Notes under the pieces: generated by a model
The model's input: only the letters and a program-made list of their open reading frames with translations
Databases searched by the model: none
Told to the model about the DNA's origin: nothing
In this document: positions 44,984 to 52,937 of the stretch, one piece after another
Layout of the letters: each line of letters opens with the position of its first letter
How positions within the stretch are numbered: position 1 is the first letter of the stretch
Program-made: the position numbers and the translations under genes
From: Lutibacter sp.
GTDB lineage: Bacteria > Bacteroidota > Bacteroidia > Flavobacteriales > Flavobacteriaceae
Assembly: GCF_021647475.1 (NCBI RefSeq)
Contig: NZ_JAKIUR010000003.1
Span: 1 to 64,000, forward strand
Length of the DNA: 64,000 nucleotides
Direction: 5' to 3'

Positions 44984-45601
44984 ATGAAAATTGTTATAGC
45001 TAATACATCACATATAAAATATGTGAGCTTAATTTGTGAAACCATAAAAATATCGGCTGATGTTAGAGGTACTGGCATTGCTGAGCGTTCAGTGGAATAC
45101 ATTACTACTAAAATTAGAAATGACAATGCTATTATTGCAACTCATAACAATAAATTTGCAGGATTTTGCTATATAGAAACTTGGAATGATAAAGAGTTTG
45201 TAGTGAATTCTGGATTGATTGTGCATCCTAATTTTAGAAATCAAGGATTAGCAAAAAAAATTAAAAAGAAAATTTTAGAATATTCTAAAGAAAAATATCC
45301 AAAAGCTAAAATTTTTGGTATTACAACAGGTTTGGCTGTGATGAAAATTAATTATGAATTGGGTTATCATCCAGTTACTTTTTCAGAATTAACTAATGAC
45401 GAGGCTTTTTGGAATGGTTGTAAAACATGTAGTAATTATGATATTTTAGTAAGAACTGATAAAAAAATGTGCTTATGTACAGGAATGTTGTATGACCCAA
45501 ATAATGAGGCTAAAATTAGTAAACAAAAATATAGTTCAAAAGTTCTGAACCGATTAAAAAAGATAAAACAAGCATTATTTCTTAACAAAAAGAAAAGATA
45601 A
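44984..45601 (+). CDS. GNAT acyltransferase, candidate N-acylglutamate synthase
   Basis: 205-residue GCN5-related acetyltransferase heading the arginine operon, 1 bp before argG. The acyl-CoA loop is visible in HPNFRNQGLAKKIKKKIL, and the preceding strand in FAGFCYIETWNDKEFVVN. A C-terminal region carries a conserved-looking Cys set (CKTCSNYD and KMCLCTG), which may bind a metal or be structural. The window has no classical argA or argJ. By operon position this protein is the best candidate for the first step, acylation of glutamate with acetyl- or succinyl-CoA. This is inference; the fold assignment is firm. Confidence 0.75.
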   Translation: MKIVIANTSHIKYVSLICETIKISADVRGTGIAERSVEYITTKIRNDNAIIATHNNKFAGFCYIETWNDKEFVVNSGLIVHPNFRNQGLAKKIKKKILEYSKEKYPKAKIFGITTGLAVMKINYELGYHPVTFSELTNDEAFWNGCKTCSNYDILVRTDKKMCLCTGMLYDPNNEAKISKQKYSSKVLNRLKKIKQALFLNKKKR

Positions 45602-45602
45602 T

Positions 45603-46790
45603 ATGGAAAAAGTAATAGTAGCATATAGTGGAGGTTTAGATACTTCTTATTGCGTTAAATATTTACAAAATGAATTAAATTTAGAAGTTTACAGTGTTTT
45701 GGTAAATACAGGTGGTTTTTCAGAAGAAGAACTAAAAATTGTTGAAGCAAAAGCTTATGAAATGGGTGTTGCTTCACATATAAACAAAAATATTTTAGAA
45801 GAATATTATAATAAAGCCATAAAATATATGGTTTTTGGAAATGTATTAAAAAATAATACCTATCCGCTTTCTGTAAGTGCTGAAAGAGTTTTTCAAGCAA
45901 TTGAAGTGGTTAAGTATGCAAAAGAAATGGGTGCAAAATATATAGCACACGGAAGTACAGGAGCAGGAAATGACCAAGTACGGTTTGATATGATTTTTCA
46001 AACTTTAGCTCCTGAAATTGAAATTATTACACCTATTCGGGATTTAAAATTATCTAGACAAGAAGAAATAACCTATTTAAAAAAATGTGGAGTTAATTAT
46101 CCTTGGGAAAAAGCGAAATATTCAATTAATAAAGGAATTTGGGGAACAAGTATTGGTGGTGTTGAAACCTTGACTTCACATCAAGCATTGCCAGAAGAAG
46201 CTTATCCTAGTCAATTGGAAAAAACAGGATCAACAGATATTAAACTTCATTTTAAAAAAGGGGAACTAATTGGGTTAAACGATGAATTTGAATCTTCGGT
46301 TAATACCATTTTAAAGTTAGAAGCAATTGCTTCAAAATATGCGATAGGTAGAGATATTCACGTGGGCGATACTATTGTTGGCATTAAAGGGCGAGTGGGT
46401 TTTGAAGCCGCAGCAGCGGTAATTACTATAAAAGCTCATCACTTGTTAGAAAAACATGTGCTTTCAAAATGGCAACAGAATTTAAAAGAGCAATTAGCTA
46501 GTTGGTACGGAATGTTGTTACACGACGGGCAATATTTTGAACCTGTAATGCGAAATATCGAAGCATTTTTAACAGATTCTCAAAAAACGGTAACGGGGGA
46601 AGTGTTTGTTACGCTAAAACCTTATCATTTTAGTTTAAACGGAATTGAATCTAAACACAATTTAATGAAATCTAAATTCGGTGAATATGGTGAAACTAAT
46701 AAAGCTTGGACTGCAGAAGATGCTAAAGGATTTATTAAAATTTTAGGAACAGCAAACAAAATTTATCACAGTGTAAATTCAGAATTATGA
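45603..46790 (+). CDS. argG: Argininosuccinate synthase
   Basis: Joins citrulline and aspartate with ATP. 395 residues. The ATP-binding motif AYSGGLDTSY is at the N-terminus; AHGSTGAGNDQVRFDMIFQ and KGIWGTSIGGVE are family signatures. Its stop overlaps the argC start by 4 bp. Confidence 0.95.
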   Translation: MEKVIVAYSGGLDTSYCVKYLQNELNLEVYSVLVNTGGFSEEELKIVEAKAYEMGVASHINKNILEEYYNKAIKYMVFGNVLKNNTYPLSVSAERVFQAIEVVKYAKEMGAKYIAHGSTGAGNDQVRFDMIFQTLAPEIEIITPIRDLKLSRQEEITYLKKCGVNYPWEKAKYSINKGIWGTSIGGVETLTSHQALPEEAYPSQLEKTGSTDIKLHFKKGELIGLNDEFESSVNTILKLEAIASKYAIGRDIHVGDTIVGIKGRVGFEAAAAVITIKAHHLLEKHVLSKWQQNLKEQLASWYGMLLHDGQYFEPVMRNIEAFLTDSQKTVTGEVFVTLKPYHFSLNGIESKHNLMKSKFGEYGETNKAWTAEDAKGFIKILGTANKIYHSVNSEL

Positions 46791-47764
46791 TAAAAGTAGG
46801 AATAGTTGGCGGAGCAGGATATACGGCAGGTGAATTAATTAGATTATTAATTAATCATCCAAAAGTTGAACTAGATTTCGTGTACAGTACTTCAAATGCA
46901 GGGAATTATATTTATAACGTGCATCAAGATTTATTAGGTTCAATTAATCTGAAATTTACAGATACTATAAATAATAAAGTTGATGTGTTGTTTTTATGTC
47001 TGGGACACGGAAATTCTAAAAAGTTTTTAGAAGAACATCGGTTTTCTTCAACTACTAAAATTATTGATTTAAGTAACGATTTTAGATTAGAAAAGGATGC
47101 CATTTTTCAAGGTAAAGAATTTATTTACGGTTTGCCTGAATTGCAAAAAGAAGCTATAAAAAAAGCAAAAAATATTGCAAATCCTGGTTGTTTTGCTACG
47201 GCAATTCAATTAGCATTACTACCACTTTCTGCTAATAATTTAATAAAAAGTTCAGTACATATTAATGCCACAACAGGTGCAACAGGTGCTGGAGTTTCAC
47301 CTGGTACAACTACCCATTTTAGCTGGAGAGATAATAATTTTTCAGTGTATAAAGCATTCACTCACCAACATTTAGCTGAAATAAATGAAAGTTTAAGCTC
47401 GCTTCAAGAAGGATTTTTAGAAAAACTATTTTTTATACCAAATAGAGGAAATTTTAGTAGAGGAATTTTTGCGTCAGTGTATTTAGAATTTGATAAAAAT
47501 ATGGAAATTGCTTATAAATTGTATGAAGATTTTTATAAAAACGCACCATTTACACATATATCTAAAACACCAGTTCATTTAAAACAAGTGGTAAACACCA
47601 ACAATTGTTTTCTTCATTTAGAAAAGCATAAAAATACGTTGTTAATCACTTCAGTAATAGATAATTTACTAAAAGGAGCTTCTGGTCAGGCAATTCAAAA
47701 TATGAACTTACTATTTGGATTTAATGAAACAGAAGGATTACAATTAAAAGCAACATCATTTTAA
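46787..47764 (+). CDS. argC: N-acyl-gamma-glutamyl-phosphate reductase
   Basis: NADPH-dependent reduction of N-acylglutamyl phosphate to the semialdehyde. 325 residues. Rossmann start IVGGAGYTAGELIRLL, catalytic C135 in ANPGCFATAIQLAL, and LSNDFRLE. Short form without a kinase fusion. The acyl group is probably succinyl, by inference from the transcarbamylase downstream. Confidence 0.94.
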   Translation: MIKVGIVGGAGYTAGELIRLLINHPKVELDFVYSTSNAGNYIYNVHQDLLGSINLKFTDTINNKVDVLFLCLGHGNSKKFLEEHRFSSTTKIIDLSNDFRLEKDAIFQGKEFIYGLPELQKEAIKKAKNIANPGCFATAIQLALLPLSANNLIKSSVHINATTGATGAGVSPGTTTHFSWRDNNFSVYKAFTHQHLAEINESLSSLQEGFLEKLFFIPNRGNFSRGIFASVYLEFDKNMEIAYKLYEDFYKNAPFTHISKTPVHLKQVVNTNNCFLHLEKHKNTLLITSVIDNLLKGASGQAIQNMNLLFGFNETEGLQLKATSF

Positions 47765-47774
47765 CATTACAATT

Positions 47775-48566
47775 ATGAAAATAGCAATTATAGGAACAGG
47801 AAATTTAGGAAATTCAATAGCCAATGGTATTGTAAATAATAGTGTAAAATTTCAATCGTTATATTTAACAAAACGAAAAATTTCAGAGCTTTCTAATTGG
47901 GAAAATACTCCAAAAGTCAATATAACTACTAGTAATGTTGAAGCGGTAAAACATTCCGAAATTATTTTATTAGCCGTTCAGCCTAAACAATTAAATACCG
48001 TTTTAAATGAAATTAAATCTTCATTAAATCCCAAGATACATACTATTGTTTCTGTAATAACAGGAAGAAAAATTGATGAAATTGAGCAAGTTATTGGAAG
48101 TGATATTGCTATTGTTAGAAGTATGCCAAATACAGCGATAGCCGTTTCAGAATCAATGACTTGCATGTGTGCAAACCAAAAAGGACAATTAAAATTAAAT
48201 GAAGCAACTGCTATTTTTAATGCTTTGGGAAAAACGTTATTTATTGAAGAAAAATTAATGCAAGCCGCCACCGTAATTTGTGCAAGTGGTATTGCTTTTT
48301 GGATGCGTTTGATTAGGGCAACAACACAAGGAGCCATTCAGTTGGGGTTTGATGCTAAAGAAGCCCAGGAATTAGCGATGCAAACTTGTTTAGGAGCCTC
48401 AAGTTTGTTAGTAAAATCAGAACGACATCCTGAACAAGAAATTGATAAAGTAACCACGCCAAGCGGTTGTACCATTGCAGGATTAAACGAAATGGAACAT
48501 CAGGGCTTAAGTTCATCTTTAATAAAAGGATTAGTTACTTCCTTTGAAAAAATTAATCAGATTTAA
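47775..48566 (+). CDS. proC: Pyrroline-5-carboxylate reductase
   Basis: Last step of proline synthesis, NAD(P)H-dependent. 263 residues. N-terminal IIGTGNLGNSIANGI, AVQPKQLNTVL, VRSMPNTAIAVSESMTCM, and the C-terminal signature HPEQEIDKVTTPSGCTIAGL are present. Placement inside the arg operon ties proline and arginine synthesis together. It may use pyrroline-5-carboxylate from ornithine or glutamate semialdehyde; proA and proB are not in the window. Confidence 0.94.
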   Translation: MKIAIIGTGNLGNSIANGIVNNSVKFQSLYLTKRKISELSNWENTPKVNITTSNVEAVKHSEIILLAVQPKQLNTVLNEIKSSLNPKIHTIVSVITGRKIDEIEQVIGSDIAIVRSMPNTAIAVSESMTCMCANQKGQLKLNEATAIFNALGKTLFIEEKLMQAATVICASGIAFWMRLIRATTQGAIQLGFDAKEAQELAMQTCLGASSLLVKSERHPEQEIDKVTTPSGCTIAGLNEMEHQGLSSSLIKGLVTSFEKINQI

Positions 48567-48576
48567 AAAAAATAAC

Positions 48577-49707
48577 ATGGAATTATTTAAGGTATATCCG
48601 TTGTATAATGTAACTCCTGTAAAAGCTGAAGGAGCTTATGTTTGGGATAAAAACAACACAAAATATTTAGATTTATACGGGGGTCATGGTGTAATTTCAA
48701 TTGGTCATTCGCATCCGAAATATGTAAAAGCATTTACAAAGCAGTTGAACAAAATTGGATTTTATTCTAATTCCATTCAAAATCCGTTACAACAAAAATT
48801 AGCTCAAAAATTAGGAAAATTATCAGATTGTGAAAATTATAAGCTGTTTTTATGTAATTCTGGAGCTGAAGCCAATGAAAATGCGTTGAAACTGGCATCA
48901 TTTATAACAGGAAAAAGTAAAATAATTTCTTTTAAAAATGCTTTTCATGGAAGAACTTCTGCAGCAGTTGCCGTTACCGATAATGCAACCATAAATGCAC
49001 CTATCAATTTACAACAAAAAGTTACTTTTTTGCCTTTAAATACTATTGAATTGGTAATTAACGAATTAGATAAAAATGATGTAGCTGCCGTAATTATAGA
49101 AGGAATTCAAGGAGTTGGAGGATTAGATGAAGGAACAACGGAGTTTTTTCAGCAACTTCAAAAAGTTTGCAATAAAAAAGGAGTACCATTAATTTTAGAT
49201 GAAATTCAATCGGGTTACGGAAGAAGCGGAAAATTTTTCGCTTTTCAACATCATAATATTCAACCTGATATTATCACAATAGCAAAAGGTATGGGAAATG
49301 GATTTCCTATTGGTGGCGTATTAATTTTAGATACATACAAAGCCAAATTCGGAATGTTGGGAACCACTTTTGGCGGTAATCATTTGGCTTGTGTAGCAGC
49401 AATTTCTGTGTTAGATGTTGTTGAAAAAGAAGATTTAATTAATAATGTTAACTCAGTTTATAATTATTTTTTAAAGGAAATTAAATCGGTTTCAAAAGTG
49501 AAAAAAGTGAAAGGAAAAGGGTTGATGTTAGGAGTGGAATTTGATTTTGAAGTAGCAGAACTTCGAAAAAAATTAATTTTTGAAAAACACATTTTTACAG
49601 GAGGTTCAAATAATAAAAAGTTGTTAAGAATTCTACCTCCTTTAAACATTAATAAAGAGCAAATAGCCATTTTTATAAACGCTTTAAAAGAGTTGTTAGA
49701 TGAATAA
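48577..49707 (+). CDS. argD: N-acylornithine aminotransferase
   Basis: Class III PLP aminotransferase converting the N-acylglutamate semialdehyde to N-acylornithine. The ATG at 48577 (MELFKVYPLY) is preferred to one at 48544 inside proC. From it 376 residues: GAEANENALKLA, FHGRTSAAVAVT, IIEGIQGVGG, LILDEIQSGYGRSGKF, and Schiff-base lysine K237 (IAKGMGNGFPIGGV). Ornithine aminotransferase (RocD) is an alternative in this family, but operon context favours ArgD. Overlaps the next gene by 8 bp. Confidence 0.9.
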   Translation: MELFKVYPLYNVTPVKAEGAYVWDKNNTKYLDLYGGHGVISIGHSHPKYVKAFTKQLNKIGFYSNSIQNPLQQKLAQKLGKLSDCENYKLFLCNSGAEANENALKLASFITGKSKIISFKNAFHGRTSAAVAVTDNATINAPINLQQKVTFLPLNTIELVINELDKNDVAAVIIEGIQGVGGLDEGTTEFFQQLQKVCNKKGVPLILDEIQSGYGRSGKFFAFQHHNIQPDIITIAKGMGNGFPIGGVLILDTYKAKFGMLGTTFGGNHLACVAAISVLDVVEKEDLINNVNSVYNYFLKEIKSVSKVKKVKGKGLMLGVEFDFEVAELRKKLIFEKHIFTGGSNNKKLLRILPPLNINKEQIAIFINALKELLDE

Positions 49708-50647
49708 TTTTTTAAAAATATCAGATATTGGTAATCTAAAAGATACTGTAAAAGAGGCAATTGATTTAAAAGATAATCCCACAAAGTTTATTAAACTTGG
49801 AAAAAACAAGACTATAGCACTTTTGTTTTTTAATGCGAGTTTAAGAACGCGATTAAGCACCCAAAAAGCAGCAATTAATTTAGGAATGAGTGTGGTGGTA
49901 ATGAATTTTACAAATGATAGTTGGCAATTGGAGTTTGAAGATGGTGTAGTAATGAATAAAGATAAATCAGAACATATAAAAGAAGCTGCAAAAGTTATTG
50001 CTCAATATTGTGATATTGTCGCTGTTAGAGCTTTTGCTTCTTTAAAAAATAAAGAAAAGGACAAGGCTGAAATGGTAATAAATGGTTTTAAAAAATATGT
50101 AGGAATTCCTATAATAAATATGGAAAGTGCCACAGCGCATCCGTTACAAACACTAGCTGACGCTATAACAATAGAAGAAAATAAAACAAAACATAAACCA
50201 AAAGTGGTGCTATCTTGGGCACCACATCCAAAAGCATTGCCACACGCAGTTGCAAATTCATTTGTAGAAATGATGCATTTGCAAGATGCCGATTTTGTAA
50301 TAACACATCCCGAAGGGTACGAACTAGATAATAAAATAACTAAAAATTCAATTATTGAATACAACCAAGAAAAAGCTTTTGAAAATGCAGATTTTGTGTA
50401 TGTAAAAAACTGGAGTTCTTTTACTAATTACGGTCAAGTTTTAAAAACAGATTTAGATTGGATGATAACAGCGGATAAAATGAAATTTACAAATAATGCA
50501 AAGTTTATGCATTGTTTGCCTGTAAGAAGAAATGTTGTTGTAACCGATGAGGTTTTAGATTCGGAAAATTCCATTGTAATTCAACAGGTAAATAACAGAA
50601 CTTATGCAACTCAAATTGTGTTAAAAAAAATATTGGAGAGTTTATAG
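49700..50647 (+). CDS. argF': N-succinylornithine carbamoyltransferase (ArgF' type)
   Basis: Carbamoylates an N-acylated ornithine instead of free ornithine, as in Bacteroides fragilis. 315 residues. Family features: FFNASLRTRLSTQKAA (carbamoyl phosphate site), ATAHPLQTLADAITIEE, WAPHPKALPHAVANS, ITHPEGYEL and MHCLPVRRNVVVTDEV. Position 90 aligns with E92 of the Xanthomonas acetylornithine enzyme and P90 of the Bacteroides succinylornithine enzyme. Here it is Ser (NKDKSEHIKEA). In published mutagenesis, replacing that Glu with Ser, Pro, Val or Ala converts acetylornithine to succinylornithine specificity, so succinylornithine is the predicted substrate. Confidence 0.88.
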   Translation: MNNFLKISDIGNLKDTVKEAIDLKDNPTKFIKLGKNKTIALLFFNASLRTRLSTQKAAINLGMSVVVMNFTNDSWQLEFEDGVVMNKDKSEHIKEAAKVIAQYCDIVAVRAFASLKNKEKDKAEMVINGFKKYVGIPIINMESATAHPLQTLADAITIEENKTKHKPKVVLSWAPHPKALPHAVANSFVEMMHLQDADFVITHPEGYELDNKITKNSIIEYNQEKAFENADFVYVKNWSSFTNYGQVLKTDLDWMITADKMKFTNNAKFMHCLPVRRNVVVTDEVLDSENSIVIQQVNNRTYATQIVLKKILESL

Positions 50648-50678
50648 TTGAAAAGTTGAGGTAGTTAGAATAGAAAAA

Positions 50679-50894
50679 TGTCACACTGAGCTTGTCGAAG
50701 TAATTTTGATTAGTTCTTGTTGTCATTCCTGCGAAGGCAGGAATCTATGCACAACACGAATATTAAAATGGATTGTTATTTTAAAAATAAAGAATACGTC
50801 AACCTAAACTTGCCAGTAGCAGGCGGGCTTGTTTCATGTTCTCATAATAAGTAGTTATTATTAGGATGGGATTCTGAAATAAATTCAGAATGAC
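50679..50894. repeat. Three adjacent palindromic repeats between argF' and argB
   Basis: The 266-bp gap holds a family C unit (TCACACTGAGCTTGTCGAAG, ending at 50700), a perfect 8-bp hairpin ATTCCTGC-GAAG-GCAGGAAT (50725-50744), and a complete 98-bp family A unit (50797-50894) whose ends match the copy at 25303-25400. No gene is seen. These hairpins may lower read-through or protect mRNA within the arg operon. Confidence 0.65.
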
Positions 50895-50913
50895 AATTTA
50901 AGTAGTATAAAAA

Positions 50914-51696
50914 ATGAAAAAACAAAAATTACATATTGTAAAAATTGGCGGAAATATTATTAATGATGAAGCATTATTAACTTCATTTTTAAATGATTTT
51001 TCAGCATTGTCAACTCCTAAAATTTTAATTCACGGTGGAGGGAAAAAAGCAACTGAAATGGCTGCGGAAATGGGAATAAAACCAAAAATGGTTAATGGTA
51101 GAAGAATTACGGATAAACAAAATTTAGAGATAGTAACTATGGTTTATGCAGGACTTTTAAATAAAAAGATAACAGCTCAATTACAACAAAATAATTGTAA
51201 TGCAATGGGTTTGTCTGGTGCTGATGGAAACAGTATTTTGGCTCAAAAACGTCTTGTAAAAGAGATTGATTATGGTTTTGTTGGAGATATAGATAAAGTA
51301 AATTCAGAAACTATTCAAGTGTTTTTAGAGCATAATTTGACTCCTGTTTTTTGTGCAATAACTCATGATAAAAACGGACAATTATTAAATACAAATGCGG
51401 ATACTATTGCTTCTGAAGTTGCCATTGCAATGAGTGAATTATATAAAGTTGAATTGAATTATGTTTTTGAATTGAAAGGTGTTTTAGAAAATATTAAGGA
51501 TGAAAACTCCGTAATAAAACATATTAATTCTAAAAAGTATCAATTATTGGTTAGCGATGGAATTATTTCCGACGGAATGCTGCCAAAACTCCATAATTGT
51601 TTTAATGCTTTAAAAAAAGGAGTTCATCAAGTAAAAATTGGAGATGCTTCATTAATTAGAAGCGATAACAAACGATACACAACATTATCCATATAA
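50914..51696 (+). CDS. argB: N-acylglutamate kinase
   Basis: Phosphorylates N-acylglutamate (acetyl- or succinyl-). 260 residues of the amino-acid kinase family: VKIGGNIINDE, ILIHGGGKKATEMA, NGRRITDKQNLEIVTMVYAG, LSGADGNSILAQK, NTNADTIASEVAIAM and SDGIISDGMLPKLHNC. It lies after the repeat-filled gap following argF'. Whether it shares a transcript with the genes upstream is uncertain. Confidence 0.93.
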   Translation: MKKQKLHIVKIGGNIINDEALLTSFLNDFSALSTPKILIHGGGKKATEMAAEMGIKPKMVNGRRITDKQNLEIVTMVYAGLLNKKITAQLQQNNCNAMGLSGADGNSILAQKRLVKEIDYGFVGDIDKVNSETIQVFLEHNLTPVFCAITHDKNGQLLNTNADTIASEVAIAMSELYKVELNYVFELKGVLENIKDENSVIKHINSKKYQLLVSDGIISDGMLPKLHNCFNALKKGVHQVKIGDASLIRSDNKRYTTLSI

Positions 51697-51702
51697 AAAG
51701 TT

Positions 51703-51755
51703 CGTCATGCTGAAGATGTCACACTGAGCTTGTCGAAGTGTTATTTCAGGATAAC
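51703..51755. repeat. Short family A/C repeat between argB and argE
   Basis: CGTCATGCTGAA is followed by GTCACACTGAGCTTGTCGAAGTG. The CACT...AGTG ends can pair. The unit is the same as those at 50679 and 54231. It fills most of the 89-bp gap between argB and argE. Confidence 0.5.
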
Positions 51756-51785
51756 GTAAAATTTTAAGTACTTAAAAAGTAAATA

Positions 51786-52844
51786 ATGATAGAACAATTA
51801 ACAAAAGAAGCCATTGAATTTCTTAAAAATTTAATTTCCAAACAATCTTTTTCAGGTGAAGAAAATGAAACTGCGTTATTAATTATGCAATGGTTTTCAA
51901 GTCATAATATTAAGTTTGAAAGTAGCAAACACAATGTTTGGGCAAAAAACAAATACTTTGACGCTGCCAAAAAAACAATATTATTAAACTCTCATCACGA
52001 CACCGTAAAACCAAATAAAAACTATACTAAAAATCCATTAAATCCAGAAATAAGTAATGGTAAGTTGTATGGTTTAGGAAGTAACGATGCAGGTGGATGT
52101 TTGGTTTCGTTATTAGCAACATTCACCTATTTTTACGATAAAGATAATTTAAATTACAATTTTGTGTTAGTAGCATCTGCCGAAGAAGAAAGCTCCGGAC
52201 CAAACGGTTTGAATAGTATGTTGCCAATAATTCCTGAAATAGATTTTGCAATTATTGGTGAACCTACCTTAATGCAATTAGCCATTGCAGAAAAAGGCTT
52301 GCTAGTTTTGGATTGCAAAGCTAACGGAACTGCTGGCCATGCCGCTCATGGAATTGGCGATAATGCTATTTACAATGCAATAAAGGATATTCATTGGTTT
52401 CAAACTTTTGAATTTCCTAAGATTTCTGAAACCCTTGGTAAGGTAAAAATGACCGTTACACAAATAAATGCAGGAAGTCAGCATAATGTAATTCCTGCAA
52501 ACTGTAATTATGTGGTTGATGTTCGGGTTACGGATGCTTATACAAATTTAGAAGTGCTGGAAATAATTCAGAACAATGTGAAATCAGAGGTTAAAGAAAG
52601 ATCATTACGATTGAATTCCTCATCCATACCAAAAAAGCATCCAATTGTAAAAGCTGGAATAAAATTAGGAAGAAAAACCTACGGTTCGCCTACCTTATCG
52701 GATCAATCGGTTTTAAGTTGTCCTTCTTTAAAATTAGGACTAGGTGACAGTTTACGTTCGCATACTGCTGATGAGTTTATTTATGTAAACGAAATTGAAG
52801 AAGGAATCGATTTATACATTAAAATATTAAATGAAATAATATAG
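51786..52844 (+). CDS. argE: M20 family deacylase, N-acylornithine or N-acylcitrulline deacylase
   Basis: Zinc-dependent M20 amidohydrolase, predicted to remove the acyl group. Because the transcarbamylase works on acylated ornithine, the natural substrate here should be acylcitrulline. 352 residues. Metal ligands and catalytic residues: H70/H71 and D72 (NSHHDTVKP), D101 (GSNDAGG), and E133/E134 (AEEESSGPNG). The lid domain carries GTAGHAAHGIGDNAIYNA. Confidence 0.88.
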   Translation: MIEQLTKEAIEFLKNLISKQSFSGEENETALLIMQWFSSHNIKFESSKHNVWAKNKYFDAAKKTILLNSHHDTVKPNKNYTKNPLNPEISNGKLYGLGSNDAGGCLVSLLATFTYFYDKDNLNYNFVLVASAEEESSGPNGLNSMLPIIPEIDFAIIGEPTLMQLAIAEKGLLVLDCKANGTAGHAAHGIGDNAIYNAIKDIHWFQTFEFPKISETLGKVKMTVTQINAGSQHNVIPANCNYVVDVRVTDAYTNLEVLEIIQNNVKSEVKERSLRLNSSSIPKKHPIVKAGIKLGRKTYGSPTLSDQSVLSCPSLKLGLGDSLRSHTADEFIYVNEIEEGIDLYIKILNEII

Positions 52845-52849
52845 GAAAG

Positions 52850-52916
52850 TGGTCACTGAGCGGAGTCGAAGTGATGGTAAATGAATGTTATGTGGTTTCG
52901 ATTCCGCTCAACCACC
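52850..52916. repeat. Palindrome between argE and argH
   Basis: AGCGGAGTCGAA (52860-52871) pairs with TTCGATTCCGCT (52898-52909) with one wobble, extended by GTGGT (52850-52854) with ACCAC (52912-52916). An ATG at 52881 lies in its loop. The palindrome shows that translation from that ATG would read through a repeat, so it is not the argH start. Confidence 0.6.
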
Positions 52917-52937
52917 AAATTTTTAAAAACAAAAATT

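Noticed and set aside
52881..52937. N-terminal extension of argH from the ATG at 52881
   Set aside because: The extension is encoded by a palindromic repeat (52850-52916) and does not match the argininosuccinate lyase family start, which begins at the ATG at 52938.
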